From assembly GCA_030372335.1 (NCBI GenBank), contig JAUDCW010000010.1: 64,000 bases of DNA; one strand, given 5' to 3'. The notes under the pieces were generated by a model. That model did no database searches. It saw only the letters and a program-made list of their open reading frames with translations, and had not been told where the DNA came from. The translations under genes were made by a program, and so were the position numbers. Shown here piece by piece: positions 15,210 to 23,382 of this stretch (positions are counted from its first letter, which is position 1; each line of letters starts with the position of its first letter). The stretch is from JALCOL01 sp022649665. Lineage in GTDB: Bacteria; Bacillota; Bacilli; Lactobacillales; Enterococcaceae.

Positions 15210-16420
15210 AATTAACCAACCTGCCTGTTGAGTTCGCGGAAGCTCAACCGGTTTTGAACGCCTTGCAAGCGGCGGGATTTGAAGCGTATTTCGTCGGCGG
15301 ATCGGTGCGCGATGTCCTGCTCGGCAAAAAGATCCACGATGTCGATATCGCGACCAGTGCGCTGCCGGATGAGATGAAAGCGATCTTTCCGAAAACGATC
15401 GATGTCGGTATCCAGCACGGCACGATCCTCGTTTTGTTTCACGGCGGGCAGTATGAAGTGACGACGTTTCGAACAGAATCGACTTATCATGATTTCCGCC
15501 GGCCGGATCATGTGACTTTTGTCCGCTCGCTGGAAGAGGACTTGAAGCGCCGTGACTTCACGATCAATGCTTTTGCACTCGATCCTTCGGGAGATTTGAT
15601 CGATCTGTTCGACGGTTTAGCCGATTTGGATCAAAAAATCATCCGGGCAGTCGGCGATCCGCAAGAGCGTTTTCATGAAGATGCGCTGCGGATGATGCGC
15701 GGATTGCGCTTTGCCAGCCAACTCGATTTTGCAATCGAAAAAGAAACACTGGCGGCGATCTACGATTATCACCATCTGCTGGGCAAGATCTCGATCGAAC
15801 GGATCCAAGCAGAATTCACGCAGCTTTTGATGGCGCGCGACCGCCGAAACGGCCTGTTGCCGTTTGTGGAAACAGAGTGCTACTTATACTGTCCGGGATT
15901 GAAAGATTTTGGCGCGGAGCTGCTCGAGGCGGCCGACTTGCCCGAACTGCCATTTGAAAAAGCAAGCCACGCCTGGGCAGTTTTGATTGATCAAATGGGT
16001 CTTGCGGATAAAAAAATCGGCTCATTTATGAAAAGCTGGAAACTGTCGAATCAATTGATCGCGGATGTCCGGGCGCTTTTGAAAGGCCTTGCTGTTCGGA
16101 AAAAGGGCAATTGGACTCCTAATAGTTTGTACGCACTCGGCCTGGGGTATGCTGAAGAGGTTGAAAACCTGCTGCCTTTTTATCATTTGAGTGCTGACCA
16201 TCCGAGTCTTGCCGCGCTTTATGACGCATTGCCTATCAAGTGCCGCGAGGAGCTCGCGGTCAACGGCAAAGATCTGCTAGAAAACATCGATGTGCCGCAA
16301 GGGCCGTGGATCGGCACCGCGCTCCAGCAGGCTGAACAGCTGGTACTTCATCAGCAATTGCCGAATGATCGCGAGAAAATATTGCAATATCTGAAGGAGG
16401 AAAAGGAAATTGATTTTTGA
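15206..16420 (+). CDS. cca: CCA tRNA nucleotidyltransferase
   Basis: Adds or repairs the 3' CCA end of tRNAs. The 404 residues are the usual length for the class II bacterial enzyme. The head domain has FVGGSVRDVLLGKKIHDVDIATSA (about 29-53), with the catalytic DxD. It is followed by RRDFTINAFALDP and the RMMRGLRFASQLDF neck. There is no HD domain. It overlaps dapB by 4 bp and the next gene by 11 bp, so this is a tight operon. Confidence 0.95.
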   Translation: MKLTNLPVEFAEAQPVLNALQAAGFEAYFVGGSVRDVLLGKKIHDVDIATSALPDEMKAIFPKTIDVGIQHGTILVLFHGGQYEVTTFRTESTYHDFRRPDHVTFVRSLEEDLKRRDFTINAFALDPSGDLIDLFDGLADLDQKIIRAVGDPQERFHEDALRMMRGLRFASQLDFAIEKETLAAIYDYHHLLGKISIERIQAEFTQLLMARDRRNGLLPFVETECYLYCPGLKDFGAELLEAADLPELPFEKASHAWAVLIDQMGLADKKIGSFMKSWKLSNQLIADVRALLKGLAVRKKGNWTPNSLYALGLGYAEEVENLLPFYHLSADHPSLAALYDALPIKCREELAVNGKDLLENIDVPQGPWIGTALQQAEQLVLHQQLPNDREKILQYLKEEKEIDF

Positions 16421-16775
16421 AAAAGTTTTTACTGTCACTGAAGAATCAACGGCTCAAGCGATGAATTCCGGCGATCTGCCAGTTCTGGCAACGCCGGCAC
16501 TTGTCGCAAAAGTGGAAGAAACAGCGAAAGACAGTATCCAGATCTCCGAAGAAGAAACGACGGTCGGCAGTTATTTTTCGATCGATCATTTGGCGCCGAC
16601 CGTGATCGGCCGAAAAGTATATCTGCAAGTCGAACTGATGCATCAAGGAAAAAAAAGCTACAATTTTTCTTTTTCCGCGTTTGAAGGCGCTGATAAGAAA
16701 AAACTGATCGCAAAAGGCGATCACCGGCGCGTCCGCGTGCCGCGGCAAAAGTTTCTTGAAGAAGCCGGAAAATAG
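16410..16775 (+). CDS. Hotdog-fold thioesterase, FlK-like
   Basis: A 121-residue single-domain protein resembling the fluoroacetyl-CoA thioesterase (FlK) group: MNSGDLPVLATPALVAKVEE at the N-terminal side and SIDHLAPTVIGRKVYLQVEL in the middle. It probably hydrolyses a small acyl-thioester, with substrate unknown. TTG at 16410 is the start, with GGAGG at 16396-16400. It overlaps cca by 11 bp and ends before a terminator. A second, unrelated hotdog enzyme is at 39765-40289. Confidence 0.75.
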   Translation: MIFEKVFTVTEESTAQAMNSGDLPVLATPALVAKVEETAKDSIQISEEETTVGSYFSIDHLAPTVIGRKVYLQVELMHQGKKSYNFSFSAFEGADKKKLIAKGDHRRVRVPRQKFLEEAGK

Positions 16776-16784
16776 CGACCAACG

Positions 16785-16829
16785 ACGGTCGAGCGATTCA
16801 GCACTAGCGGATCAGCTTGACCGTTTTTT
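16785..16829 (+). terminator. Terminator before the ABC-F gene
   Basis: ACGGTC/GACCGT outer stem extended inward by GAGC/GCTT pairs, a large loop, then T6. It ends about 20 bp before the ABC-F start codon, so it could alternatively act as an attenuator of that gene. Confidence 0.65.
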
Positions 16830-16849
16830 AGCGAGAAGGGGAATCATGC

Positions 16850-18730
16850 ATGAAAGAGCTGGCAGTAAATGAAATCAGCAAAAGTTATGGTGAAAAAAAG
16901 CTTTTTCATCATTTATCGTTTTTGATCCATGAAAAAGACCGGATCGGACTGATCGGGATGAACGGATCCGGAAAAAGTACACTGATGAAGATCTTGGCGG
17001 GAAAAGACGTCCCAGAAGGCGGAACGATCGAAAAAAGCGGCGACTATACGATCAGTTACTTAGCGCAGGACAATTTTTTAGATGTAGAGATGCCGGTCCT
17101 TGAAGCGGTATTTACCGGGGACGCGCCGATCCTGGCTGCTTTGCGGCGGTATGAACAGGCATTGATCGCGATCGAGCGTGACGGCGAAGATCCGCAAGTC
17201 CAGCGGCAATTCCAGCAAGCAGAAGAAGAGATGAATCGTTTGAACGCTTGGGAGGCTGATACGGAAGCAAAAAGTATTTTGCAGAAACTAGCGGTACCGT
17301 TTCTGGCAACGCCGCTGAAAGACCTTTCGGGTGGTCAGTTGAAACGAGTCAATTTAGCACGTGTCCTGATCAGCGCGAGCGATCTCCTCCTCTTAGATGA
17401 ACCGACAAACCATTTGGATTACAGCTCGATCACTTGGCTGGAAGACTATTTGAAACGCTATCCAGGCGCCGTGGTGGTCATTACTCATGACCGCTATTTT
17501 TTGGACCGCGTCACGACGCGGATCTTTGAATTGTCGCGCGGCAGTTTTTTTGAAACTGACGGGAATTATCAAGAATATTTGAGCAAAAAAGCGGCCTTGG
17601 ATGAAAATGAAGCGCGCCAGATCCAAAAAAAGAAAAGTCTGTATAAACAGGAGCTCAGCTGGATGCGAGCCGGGGTCCAAGCGCGCGGTACAAAGCAGCA
17701 GGCCCGGATCGATCGTTTTCACTCGCTTAAACAGTATTTGGAGACGGCGAACGGTCCCGCCGGAGAAATGGAGTTCGGTTTCGCTTCACAGCGTCTTGGA
17801 AAAAAAGTGCTCCAGCTGAAAAAAGCTTCACTTGAACTTGGCGGGAAGATATTGTTCCAACACTTAGATCTTTTGATCCAGCGTGATGAACGCTTAGGCG
17901 TCACTGGGCGAAACGGCGCCGGCAAGTCATCGCTTTTGAATGTATTAGCAGGACTGGTCCCGCTCACTGCAGGCATCTACGAAATCGGCGAAACTGTGCG
18001 GATTGCCTATTACACTCAGCAAAATGAAGCCATGGATCCGGAGATGCGCCTGATCGAATATTTGCAGGAAGCTGCGGCGACAGTCAAAAGTGCTGGCGGC
18101 GAAATAATCAGTGCGACCGATATGCTCGAACGCTTTCTGTTTCCGCGGGCGATGCACGGCGTCAAGATCGACCGGCTTTCGGGCGGTGAGCAGCGGCGCC
18201 TTTATCTTCTGCGGCTTTTGATCCAGCAGCCGAATGTCCTGCTGCTGGATGAGCCGACGAATGATCTGGATATCGATACTTTAACCGTCTTGGAAGATTA
18301 TTTGGCCACTTTTCCAGGCGCAGTCATCGCAGTTTCGCATGACCGCTATTTTTTGGATAAAACAGTCAATAAACTGCTGGTTTTTTTGGGCGACGGGAAA
18401 ACGCAGTTGATCCACGGGACCATGAGCGAATACTTGCTGCAGGAAAAAGAACGTGAGAAAGAGCTTCCGGTGGCGAAAAAGAAAACTGCCGTCGAACCGA
18501 GAAAAGCTTCGGACAAGCGGCGGATGAATTATCAAGAGAAAAAAGAATGGGCGACGATCGAAGAAGAGATCGATATTTTGGAAGAAAAAGCAGCTGATAT
18601 TCAGGCAGCCATGAATGAAACCGGCGCAGACTTCGGCAAGCTGGCTGAGCTGCAAAAGGATCTCGAAGAAACGAATCACGCGCTGGAAGAAAAGATGGCC
18701 CGCTGGGAATATTTGAGCGAGCTGGCCTGA
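16850..18730 (+). CDS. ABC-F family ATPase, Uup/YfmR-like
   Basis: Soluble twin-ATPase without membrane domains, acting on ribosomes. It has 626 residues. The first ABC domain has Walker A GMNGSGKSTLMKIL (about 36-49), signature LSGGQLKRV and LLLLDEPTNHLD. An arm/linker lies at about 240-300. The second domain has GRNGAGKSSLLNVL (about 353-366), LSGGEQRRL and LLLDEPTNDLD. A C-terminal coiled coil from about 545 is typical of Uup/YfmR, some of which help stalled or proline-rich translation. Two ATG codons exist (16846 and 16850) in different frames; only 16850 opens this gene, with GAAGGGG upstream. Confidence 0.9.
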   Translation: MKELAVNEISKSYGEKKLFHHLSFLIHEKDRIGLIGMNGSGKSTLMKILAGKDVPEGGTIEKSGDYTISYLAQDNFLDVEMPVLEAVFTGDAPILAALRRYEQALIAIERDGEDPQVQRQFQQAEEEMNRLNAWEADTEAKSILQKLAVPFLATPLKDLSGGQLKRVNLARVLISASDLLLLDEPTNHLDYSSITWLEDYLKRYPGAVVVITHDRYFLDRVTTRIFELSRGSFFETDGNYQEYLSKKAALDENEARQIQKKKSLYKQELSWMRAGVQARGTKQQARIDRFHSLKQYLETANGPAGEMEFGFASQRLGKKVLQLKKASLELGGKILFQHLDLLIQRDERLGVTGRNGAGKSSLLNVLAGLVPLTAGIYEIGETVRIAYYTQQNEAMDPEMRLIEYLQEAAATVKSAGGEIISATDMLERFLFPRAMHGVKIDRLSGGEQRRLYLLRLLIQQPNVLLLDEPTNDLDIDTLTVLEDYLATFPGAVIAVSHDRYFLDKTVNKLLVFLGDGKTQLIHGTMSEYLLQEKEREKELPVAKKKTAVEPRKASDKRRMNYQEKKEWATIEEEIDILEEKAADIQAAMNETGADFGKLAELQKDLEETNHALEEKMARWEYLSELA

Positions 18731-18742
18731 AGGAGGAAAAGC

Positions 18743-19234
18743 ATGTTTAGTGCAATTTGGGCAGAAGATGAAAATGGACTGATCGGCGCCGGCGGGAAAC
18801 TTCCTTGGCATTTGCCGGCTGATCTGAACTATTTTAAAGAAAAAACAGTAGGCCACCGCCTTGTAATGGGTAAAGCAACTTTTCTAGGAATGGGCGCGCG
18901 CCCGCTGCCGCAGCGAACGACGCTTCTTTTGACGCGGGACCAGGGTTTTTCGCTGCCGAAAGGCGTTGAACGGATCACCTCTTTGGCTGAATTTATCGAC
19001 AAAAATCAGAACATGGCCGAAGAGATCTTCATCGCCGGGGGAGCGGGAACTTATCAGCTGTTTCTGCCGTATACCAAAAAGCTCTACCGCACCAAGATCC
19101 GGCACGCTTATGCTGGGGATACGCATTTCCCGGCGGTCGACTGGGCAGCATGGCACCTTTGCAGCAGCGTTCCGGGGCCAAAAGATGCTGAACAGCCGGA
19201 TTACTTTTTTGAAATATGGGGAAGAAATGAGTAA
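18743..19234 (+). CDS. folA: Dihydrofolate reductase
   Basis: Reduces dihydrofolate to tetrahydrofolate with NADPH; the target of trimethoprim. The 163 residues are of usual length. The active-site segment GGKLPWHLPADLNYFKEKT (about 17-35) has the catalytic acid in ADL. MGKATFLGM, then LLLTRDQG and EIFIAGGAGTYQLFLP, follow in the normal order. SD GGAGG lies just upstream and the gap to the ABC-F gene is 12 bp. The product also serves the folate-dependent TrmFO encoded at 28103-29404. Confidence 0.94.
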   Translation: MFSAIWAEDENGLIGAGGKLPWHLPADLNYFKEKTVGHRLVMGKATFLGMGARPLPQRTTLLLTRDQGFSLPKGVERITSLAEFIDKNQNMAEEIFIAGGAGTYQLFLPYTKKLYRTKIRHAYAGDTHFPAVDWAAWHLCSSVPGPKDAEQPDYFFEIWGRNE

Positions 19235-19235
19235 A

Positions 19236-19290
19236 TAAAAACGGAAACGAAGGCGGCGTTTTTTGCCGCAGTCGTTTCCGTTCCATTTTG
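19236..19290. terminator. Bidirectional terminator between folA and hemolysin III gene
   Basis: AACGGAAACGA (19240-19250) pairs with TCGTTTCCGTT (19272-19282), with an inner GCGGC/GCCGC stem, in the gap between convergent genes. Confidence 0.85.
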
Positions 19291-19298
19291 ATTTGAGA

Positions 19299-19967
19299 TC
19301 AGCTGTACAGATAAATCGAAAACCACATCATGATTGCGGCAGCCAAGACGAACAGATGCCAAACGACATGCATCAACGGAAAGTTCTTTTTGCTGAGGCC
19401 ATAGATCGCGGCACCGAGCGAATACGTCAGGCCGCCGGCAACCAACAGCCAGAACCCGACCGGACCGAGACCGGTGTAAAGCGGGCGGAAAGCGAAAAGA
19501 CAGCACCAGCCCATAATGATATAAATGACTGTCGAGATCTTCGGATTAAAATGTTTTTTGAGTGTCAAACTTTTGTAGACGATCCCCGCGATCGCCGCCG
19601 CCCAAATCACGCCGAAAAGCGTCCAGCCCAGCCAGCCGCGGACCACTAGGAGGCAGTAGGGAGTATAAGACCCCGCGATCAACAGAAAGATCGAAGCGTG
19701 GTCAAAAACTTGGAAAACGTGAAAAGCTTTGGTGAATACCAGACTGTGAAAAAGTGTTGAAAATAAAAATAAAAAAATCAGTGAACTTCCATAGACCGCA
19801 TAACTGACGACAGCAAGCGCTGAACCTTCACGGGCGCCTTTGATCAGCAGCAGGATCAGTCCGGCGACACTCAAACCAAAGCCGATCCCATGCGTGATCG
19901 CATTGAATACTTCAGTCGTGATCAAATAACGTTTCTTATGGATTTTTTGCGGCATTGAATGTTGCAT
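19299..19967 (-). CDS. Hemolysin III / PAQR-family membrane protein
   Basis: A 222-residue protein with about seven hydrophobic segments. The family pattern is clear: TTEVFNAITHGIGFGLSVAGL near residues 18-38, SSLIFLFLFSTLFHSL, FQVFDHASIFLLIAGSYTPY and FPLMHVVWHLFVL at the end, with the conserved His residues. The ATG at 19967 has AGGAGGAA directly upstream; an earlier in-frame ATG at 20003 has no such site. Cytolytic activity was shown only for a few members, so the true role is unknown. Confidence 0.9.
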   Translation of the reverse strand: MQHSMPQKIHKKRYLITTEVFNAITHGIGFGLSVAGLILLLIKGAREGSALAVVSYAVYGSSLIFLFLFSTLFHSLVFTKAFHVFQVFDHASIFLLIAGSYTPYCLLVVRGWLGWTLFGVIWAAAIAGIVYKSLTLKKHFNPKISTVIYIIMGWCCLFAFRPLYTGLGPVGFWLLVAGGLTYSLGAAIYGLSKKNFPLMHVVWHLFVLAAAIMMWFSIYLYS

Positions 19968-20022
19968 GAAAATTCCTCCTCGCGATAAAAAAAACGAAAT
20001 CAATGAAATTTCTCTTTCATTC

Positions 20023-20031
20023 TGTTATAAT
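20023..20031 (+). promoter_or_regulatory. Promoter of the DegV-family gene
   Basis: TGTTATAAT extended -10, with ATGAAA (20003-20008) at the -35 position, 17-bp spacing. Confidence 0.65.
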
Positions 20032-20040
20032 ATTTTTTAG

Positions 20041-20070
20041 TTATCAAAGCTATTTTAGCATGTTTGATAA
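20041..20070. repeat. Inverted repeat in the DegV-gene leader
   Basis: TTATCAAA (20041-20048) and TTTGATAA (20063-20070) are perfect inverted copies around a GCTATTTTAGCATG centre, just downstream of the predicted start site. It could be an operator shared with the divergent hemolysin III gene or a leader hairpin. Confidence 0.55.
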
Positions 20071-20096
20071 TAGTTTCCAAAGAAAGAGTGGGTCGG

Positions 20097-20948
20097 ATGA
20101 CAAAAATTAAAATCGTAACAGACTCTTCTTGTATTTTAACACAGGAAGACATCGAGAAATATAACATACATGTGGTGCCGCTGTCTGTCATGATCGATGG
20201 CACGATCTATACGCCGCCAAAAAATCTGACTTATGAAAAATTTATGGAATTGATGGCAGAATCCAAAAGTTTGCCGAAAACCTCGCAGCCGCCGCTAGGA
20301 GCTTTTCTGGAACTTTATGAAGAATTGACGAAAGACGGCAGTCAAGTGCTATCGATCCATTTGACAGAATCGCTCAGCGGAACTGTTGAAACGGCCAAAC
20401 AGGCAGCAAAGATGGTCCAAGGTGCGATCACTGTCGTCGACTCGGCTTTTGTCGATCAAGGCACGACTTTCCAAGTGCTGAAAGCGGCTGAATTAGCCGA
20501 AAAAGGCAGCGACTTGTCGACGATTTTGGCAGAGATCAAAAAAGTGCGCGACCACACCGTGCTGTATCTTGGCTTGTCTTCGCTTGAAAATTTAGTCAAA
20601 GGCGGCCGGATCAACCGTGCCGTGGGATTGATCTCGAGCTTTTTCAACGTCAAGGTCGTGATGCAAATGGAACATGGAGATCTGTTCCCTAAAGCAAAAG
20701 GACGCGGCGACAAAACATTCGCGAAATGGTTTGAACAGCTGAAAACAAGTTTGCAAAAACAAGCTAGCGATGTCGCGCGGATCGGTATTTCCTATGCCGG
20801 CGACAGCGGCAAGGAAATCGTTAAAAAATTCAAGATCGAGCTCCAGCAGATCCTGCCTGACCTTGAGATCCCGGTCGTGCATACGACACCGATCGTATCG
20901 ACCCACACTGGTCCGGGGGCGTTCGCGGTCATCTTCTATACCAAATAA
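20097..20948 (+). CDS. DegV-family fatty-acid-binding protein
   Basis: A 283-residue soluble protein of the DegV/FakB family; FakB members present fatty acids to the kinase FakA. It shows MTKIKIVTDSSCILTQED at the N terminus and PLSVMIDG near residue 33. SLSGTVETAKQAA and VVDSAFVDQG (about 100-130) and a C-terminal SYAGDSGKEI follow. The ATG at 20097 fits the family N terminus, though its ribosome site is weak. It has its own promoter and terminator. A specific fatty-acid ligand cannot be assigned. Confidence 0.9.
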   Translation: MTKIKIVTDSSCILTQEDIEKYNIHVVPLSVMIDGTIYTPPKNLTYEKFMELMAESKSLPKTSQPPLGAFLELYEELTKDGSQVLSIHLTESLSGTVETAKQAAKMVQGAITVVDSAFVDQGTTFQVLKAAELAEKGSDLSTILAEIKKVRDHTVLYLGLSSLENLVKGGRINRAVGLISSFFNVKVVMQMEHGDLFPKAKGRGDKTFAKWFEQLKTSLQKQASDVARIGISYAGDSGKEIVKKFKIELQQILPDLEIPVVHTTPIVSTHTGPGAFAVIFYTK

Positions 20949-20956
20949 ATGTTTTG

Positions 20957-20989
20957 AAAGACCGCCGTCTCCTTCGTGCGGTCTTTTTT
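20957..20989 (+). terminator. Terminator after the DegV gene
   Basis: AAAGACCGC/GCGGTCTTT with a 12-nt loop and T6. Confidence 0.9.
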
Positions 20990-21002
20990 CGAGGTGAAAC
21001 TG

Positions 21003-21896
21003 TTGAAAAAAAAAGGAATACATTATGCAGGCATTGCGGGGATCGTGCTGTTGAGCGCCTTTGCGGCTTTTATGGTTTTACGCTACTTTTTCCCGCCGAT
21101 CAAACAGATCAATATGGCAACGGAAACATTCACGAATCAAAAATTCAAAAGAACGGTGATCGAGCTGACTGCGCTGGGAGATTCGCTGACAGAAGGGATC
21201 GGCGATTCGACCAAACAGGGCGGCTATGTGGCGCCACTCAAGCGAGATCTGGTGAGTGAATATGCGTTTAAAAATGTGGCGACCGCTAATTTTGGAAAAA
21301 GCGGCGACCGGAGCGATCAAATCTTAAAACGCATTGCTGACGACAAGAAACTTCAAGACTCTTTGAAAAAAGCCGATTTGATCACACTGACAGTCGGCGG
21401 GAATGATCTGATGAAAGTCATTTCGGGGGATTTGACCGGGGCGGTCAATGAGAAAAAATTCGATGCAGCGCTGGATGTCTATCAAAGCCGGCTCGTCAAA
21501 CTTTTCGGTGCGATCCAAACACTCAATCCGAAAGCTCCGATCTACCTTTTAGGGATCTATAATCCGTTTTACGGTCAGCTTGATGAAGCGCAGTCTTTTG
21601 GCGAATATGTCGACCGCTGGAACAAGGGGACTCGTCAGACTGCTGATAAAGCAGAAAAGGTCTATTTCGTCCCGATCAGCGAGAAGTTTATGGCAACCGT
21701 TACCGACCGTTCTGCATCCAGCAGCGCGACCAGCAGTGATTCTTCAAGCAGCGATGCAGCAGATACCAGTCAGCTGCCGATCTATTTAGGCGATGATCAT
21801 TTTCATCCGAATTCATTGGGGTACGAAATGATCGCGACGGCCTTTCAAGATGAAATGATCAAAACGCAAGATGACTGGCTGCCAAAGGAGAAGTAG
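21003..21896 (+). CDS. SGNH/GDSL-type hydrolase (YpmR-like), membrane-anchored
   Basis: A 297-residue extracytoplasmic esterase-like protein. An uncleaved signal or anchor helix (about 7-28) comes first. The SGNH blocks follow: LGDSLTEGIGD (about 54-64, nucleophile Ser), GKSGDRSDQI, VGGNDLM (about 132-138) and GDDHFHPNSLGYEMI with the Asp and His. The start is TTG 21003 with GAGGTG at 20991-20996. A Ser-rich insert (nt 21711-21772) sits just before the last block. The gene heads the ypmR-ypmS-yozE-lepB-rbgA-rnhB run. Substrate unknown; a lipid or cell-wall ester is likely. Confidence 0.88.
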   Translation: MKKKGIHYAGIAGIVLLSAFAAFMVLRYFFPPIKQINMATETFTNQKFKRTVIELTALGDSLTEGIGDSTKQGGYVAPLKRDLVSEYAFKNVATANFGKSGDRSDQILKRIADDKKLQDSLKKADLITLTVGGNDLMKVISGDLTGAVNEKKFDAALDVYQSRLVKLFGAIQTLNPKAPIYLLGIYNPFYGQLDEAQSFGEYVDRWNKGTRQTADKAEKVYFVPISEKFMATVTDRSASSSATSSDSSSSDAADTSQLPIYLGDDHFHPNSLGYEMIATAFQDEMIKTQDDWLPKEK

Positions 21897-22535
21897 ATGG
21901 AAAAACAAACGAATAATAATAAATTGAAGTCTAGCGAAAAGCGGCCGCAGCGCGATCTTTGGAAGATCGCGACCCTCATTCTGCTCGGCCTTGTTGCTGG
22001 GGTCGTGATCTTTTTCACAGTGAATCTTTTATCTTCTCCAAAAGAGATCGCAACCGATGAGGAAACAAGCATGCCGGCGGGGACTGATTTGGCGGACATC
22101 ACGATGACCAAAGAACAGGCGAATACGCTGATCAGTCACTTTCTGACTGCGTATCAAGGAAAAAACAAAACGAAGTACCAGCTCGTCTTGAGCAAACAGG
22201 CGATGCTCTCCGGAACGCTTCAGATCTTGGGGCAATCGATCGACTTTCACTTGAGTTTCGATCCATATGTAATGGAAAACGGCAACTTGCAGTTAAAGGC
22301 CCGTACGCTGGCGTTAGGAACTTTGCAGCTGCCGATCTCGCAGGCGCTCCGCTTTATTGATACGCAATTTGATTTTCCCAAGTGGATCACGATCGATCAG
22401 TCGGAAAAAGCGATCATTTTGCACTTTGATAAATTTGAAGCAGCAAAAGGCGTCTATCTGAAAGCTAAACGGATCAATTTGGCGGACGACGAATTGCGTT
22501 TTAGTGTCTATTTGAAGAAAACAGCGAACAAGTAA
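21897..22535 (+). CDS. ypmS: YpmS family protein (DUF2140)
   Basis: A 212-residue single-pass membrane protein. The N terminus is basic and cytoplasmic, a transmembrane helix lies at about 21-43, and an external domain has the DUF2140 pattern (LTKEQANTLISHFL-like region, LSFDPYVMENGNLQLKA, ISQALRFI). It starts directly after the hydrolase stop. The constant pairing with ypmR suggests a joint envelope role; no biochemical activity is known. Confidence 0.85.
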   Translation: MEKQTNNNKLKSSEKRPQRDLWKIATLILLGLVAGVVIFFTVNLLSSPKEIATDEETSMPAGTDLADITMTKEQANTLISHFLTAYQGKNKTKYQLVLSKQAMLSGTLQILGQSIDFHLSFDPYVMENGNLQLKARTLALGTLQLPISQALRFIDTQFDFPKWITIDQSEKAIILHFDKFEAAKGVYLKAKRINLADDELRFSVYLKKTANK

Positions 22536-22548
22536 AAGGGGCGTCGAG

Positions 22549-22761
22549 ATGAAGAGAAGCTACTATCACTATATGGAGACCGAGCGGCATCCGAATCCGA
22601 AAAGCCGGCTTGCGGAAGTTGCCAATATCGTTTGTGCGATGCCGGATTTTCCGAAGCAGAGCCAAGATTACCAAGAACTTTCCCATTTTTTGGAAATGAC
22701 CGGCGAAGTGGATATGGATGCGTTTGACGCGAGTTGGCAGAAGTATATCGAGAATAATTAA
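22549..22761 (+). CDS. yozE: YozE SAM-like family protein
   Basis: A 70-residue, acidic, helical protein matching the UPF0346/YozE family: SYYHYMETERHPNPKS at the start, FPKQSQDYQELSHFLE in the middle. Function unknown. It lies in the ypmS-lepB gap and shares the operon. Confidence 0.85.
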   Translation: MKRSYYHYMETERHPNPKSRLAEVANIVCAMPDFPKQSQDYQELSHFLEMTGEVDMDAFDASWQKYIENN

Positions 22762-22781
22762 GCAGGCTTGGAGGAGAGAAC

Positions 22782-23378
22782 ATGGCCCGTAGCAAAAAGT
22801 CGCCGGCCGAACGGCGGGATCTTTTCTGGTCGATTTTTAAAGAAATTTTGGGCGCGATCGCACTCGCTTTTGTGATCCGGGCCTTTCTTTTGATCCCGAT
22901 CCCGGTTCATGGGAATTCCATGAGCCCCACGCTCAGGCAGGGGGACTATTTGATCATGGAGAAGATGAGCGCGATCCGGCGGTTCGATGTCGTCGTTTTT
23001 CGCGGGAATGATGGGATGATTTTAGTCAAACGGGTCGTCGCTCTTCCGGGCGAGGAAGTCGCTTACCGCCAAGATCAGCTTTTAGTCGACGGCAAGCAGA
23101 TCAACGAACCTTTTCTGAAAAAGAAAAAGGTGAATGGGATCCCGTTTACGGGCGACTTCGATCTCAAAGAGATCGCTCATCAAGCGCAGCTGAAAAACGA
23201 TGAATATTTTGTATTGGGCGACAACCGGCATCTTTCAAAAGATTCGCGGTCATTCGGGCCGATCAAAGCACAAAGCATCATCGGCAAAGCCCATTTCGTT
23301 TATTTTCCGGTGAAAGACATCCACTGGATCGCAACTAGCAGCATCAATCTGCCTGCCAAGCAGGCCATTAGGAAGTGA
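22782..23378 (+). CDS. lepB: Signal peptidase I
   Basis: Membrane protease that removes signal peptides from exported proteins. It has 198 residues with one N-terminal transmembrane helix (about 20-39). The catalytic Ser46 is in GNSMSPTL and Lys83 in LVKRVVALPG. The C-terminal box GDNRHLSKDSRSFGPI completes the family set. SD GGAGGAGA precedes the ATG. It is in one run with rbgA and rnhB. Confidence 0.95.
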   Translation: MARSKKSPAERRDLFWSIFKEILGAIALAFVIRAFLLIPIPVHGNSMSPTLRQGDYLIMEKMSAIRRFDVVVFRGNDGMILVKRVVALPGEEVAYRQDQLLVDGKQINEPFLKKKKVNGIPFTGDFDLKEIAHQAQLKNDEYFVLGDNRHLSKDSRSFGPIKAQSIIGKAHFVYFPVKDIHWIATSSINLPAKQAIRK

Positions 23379-23382
23379 TCAC

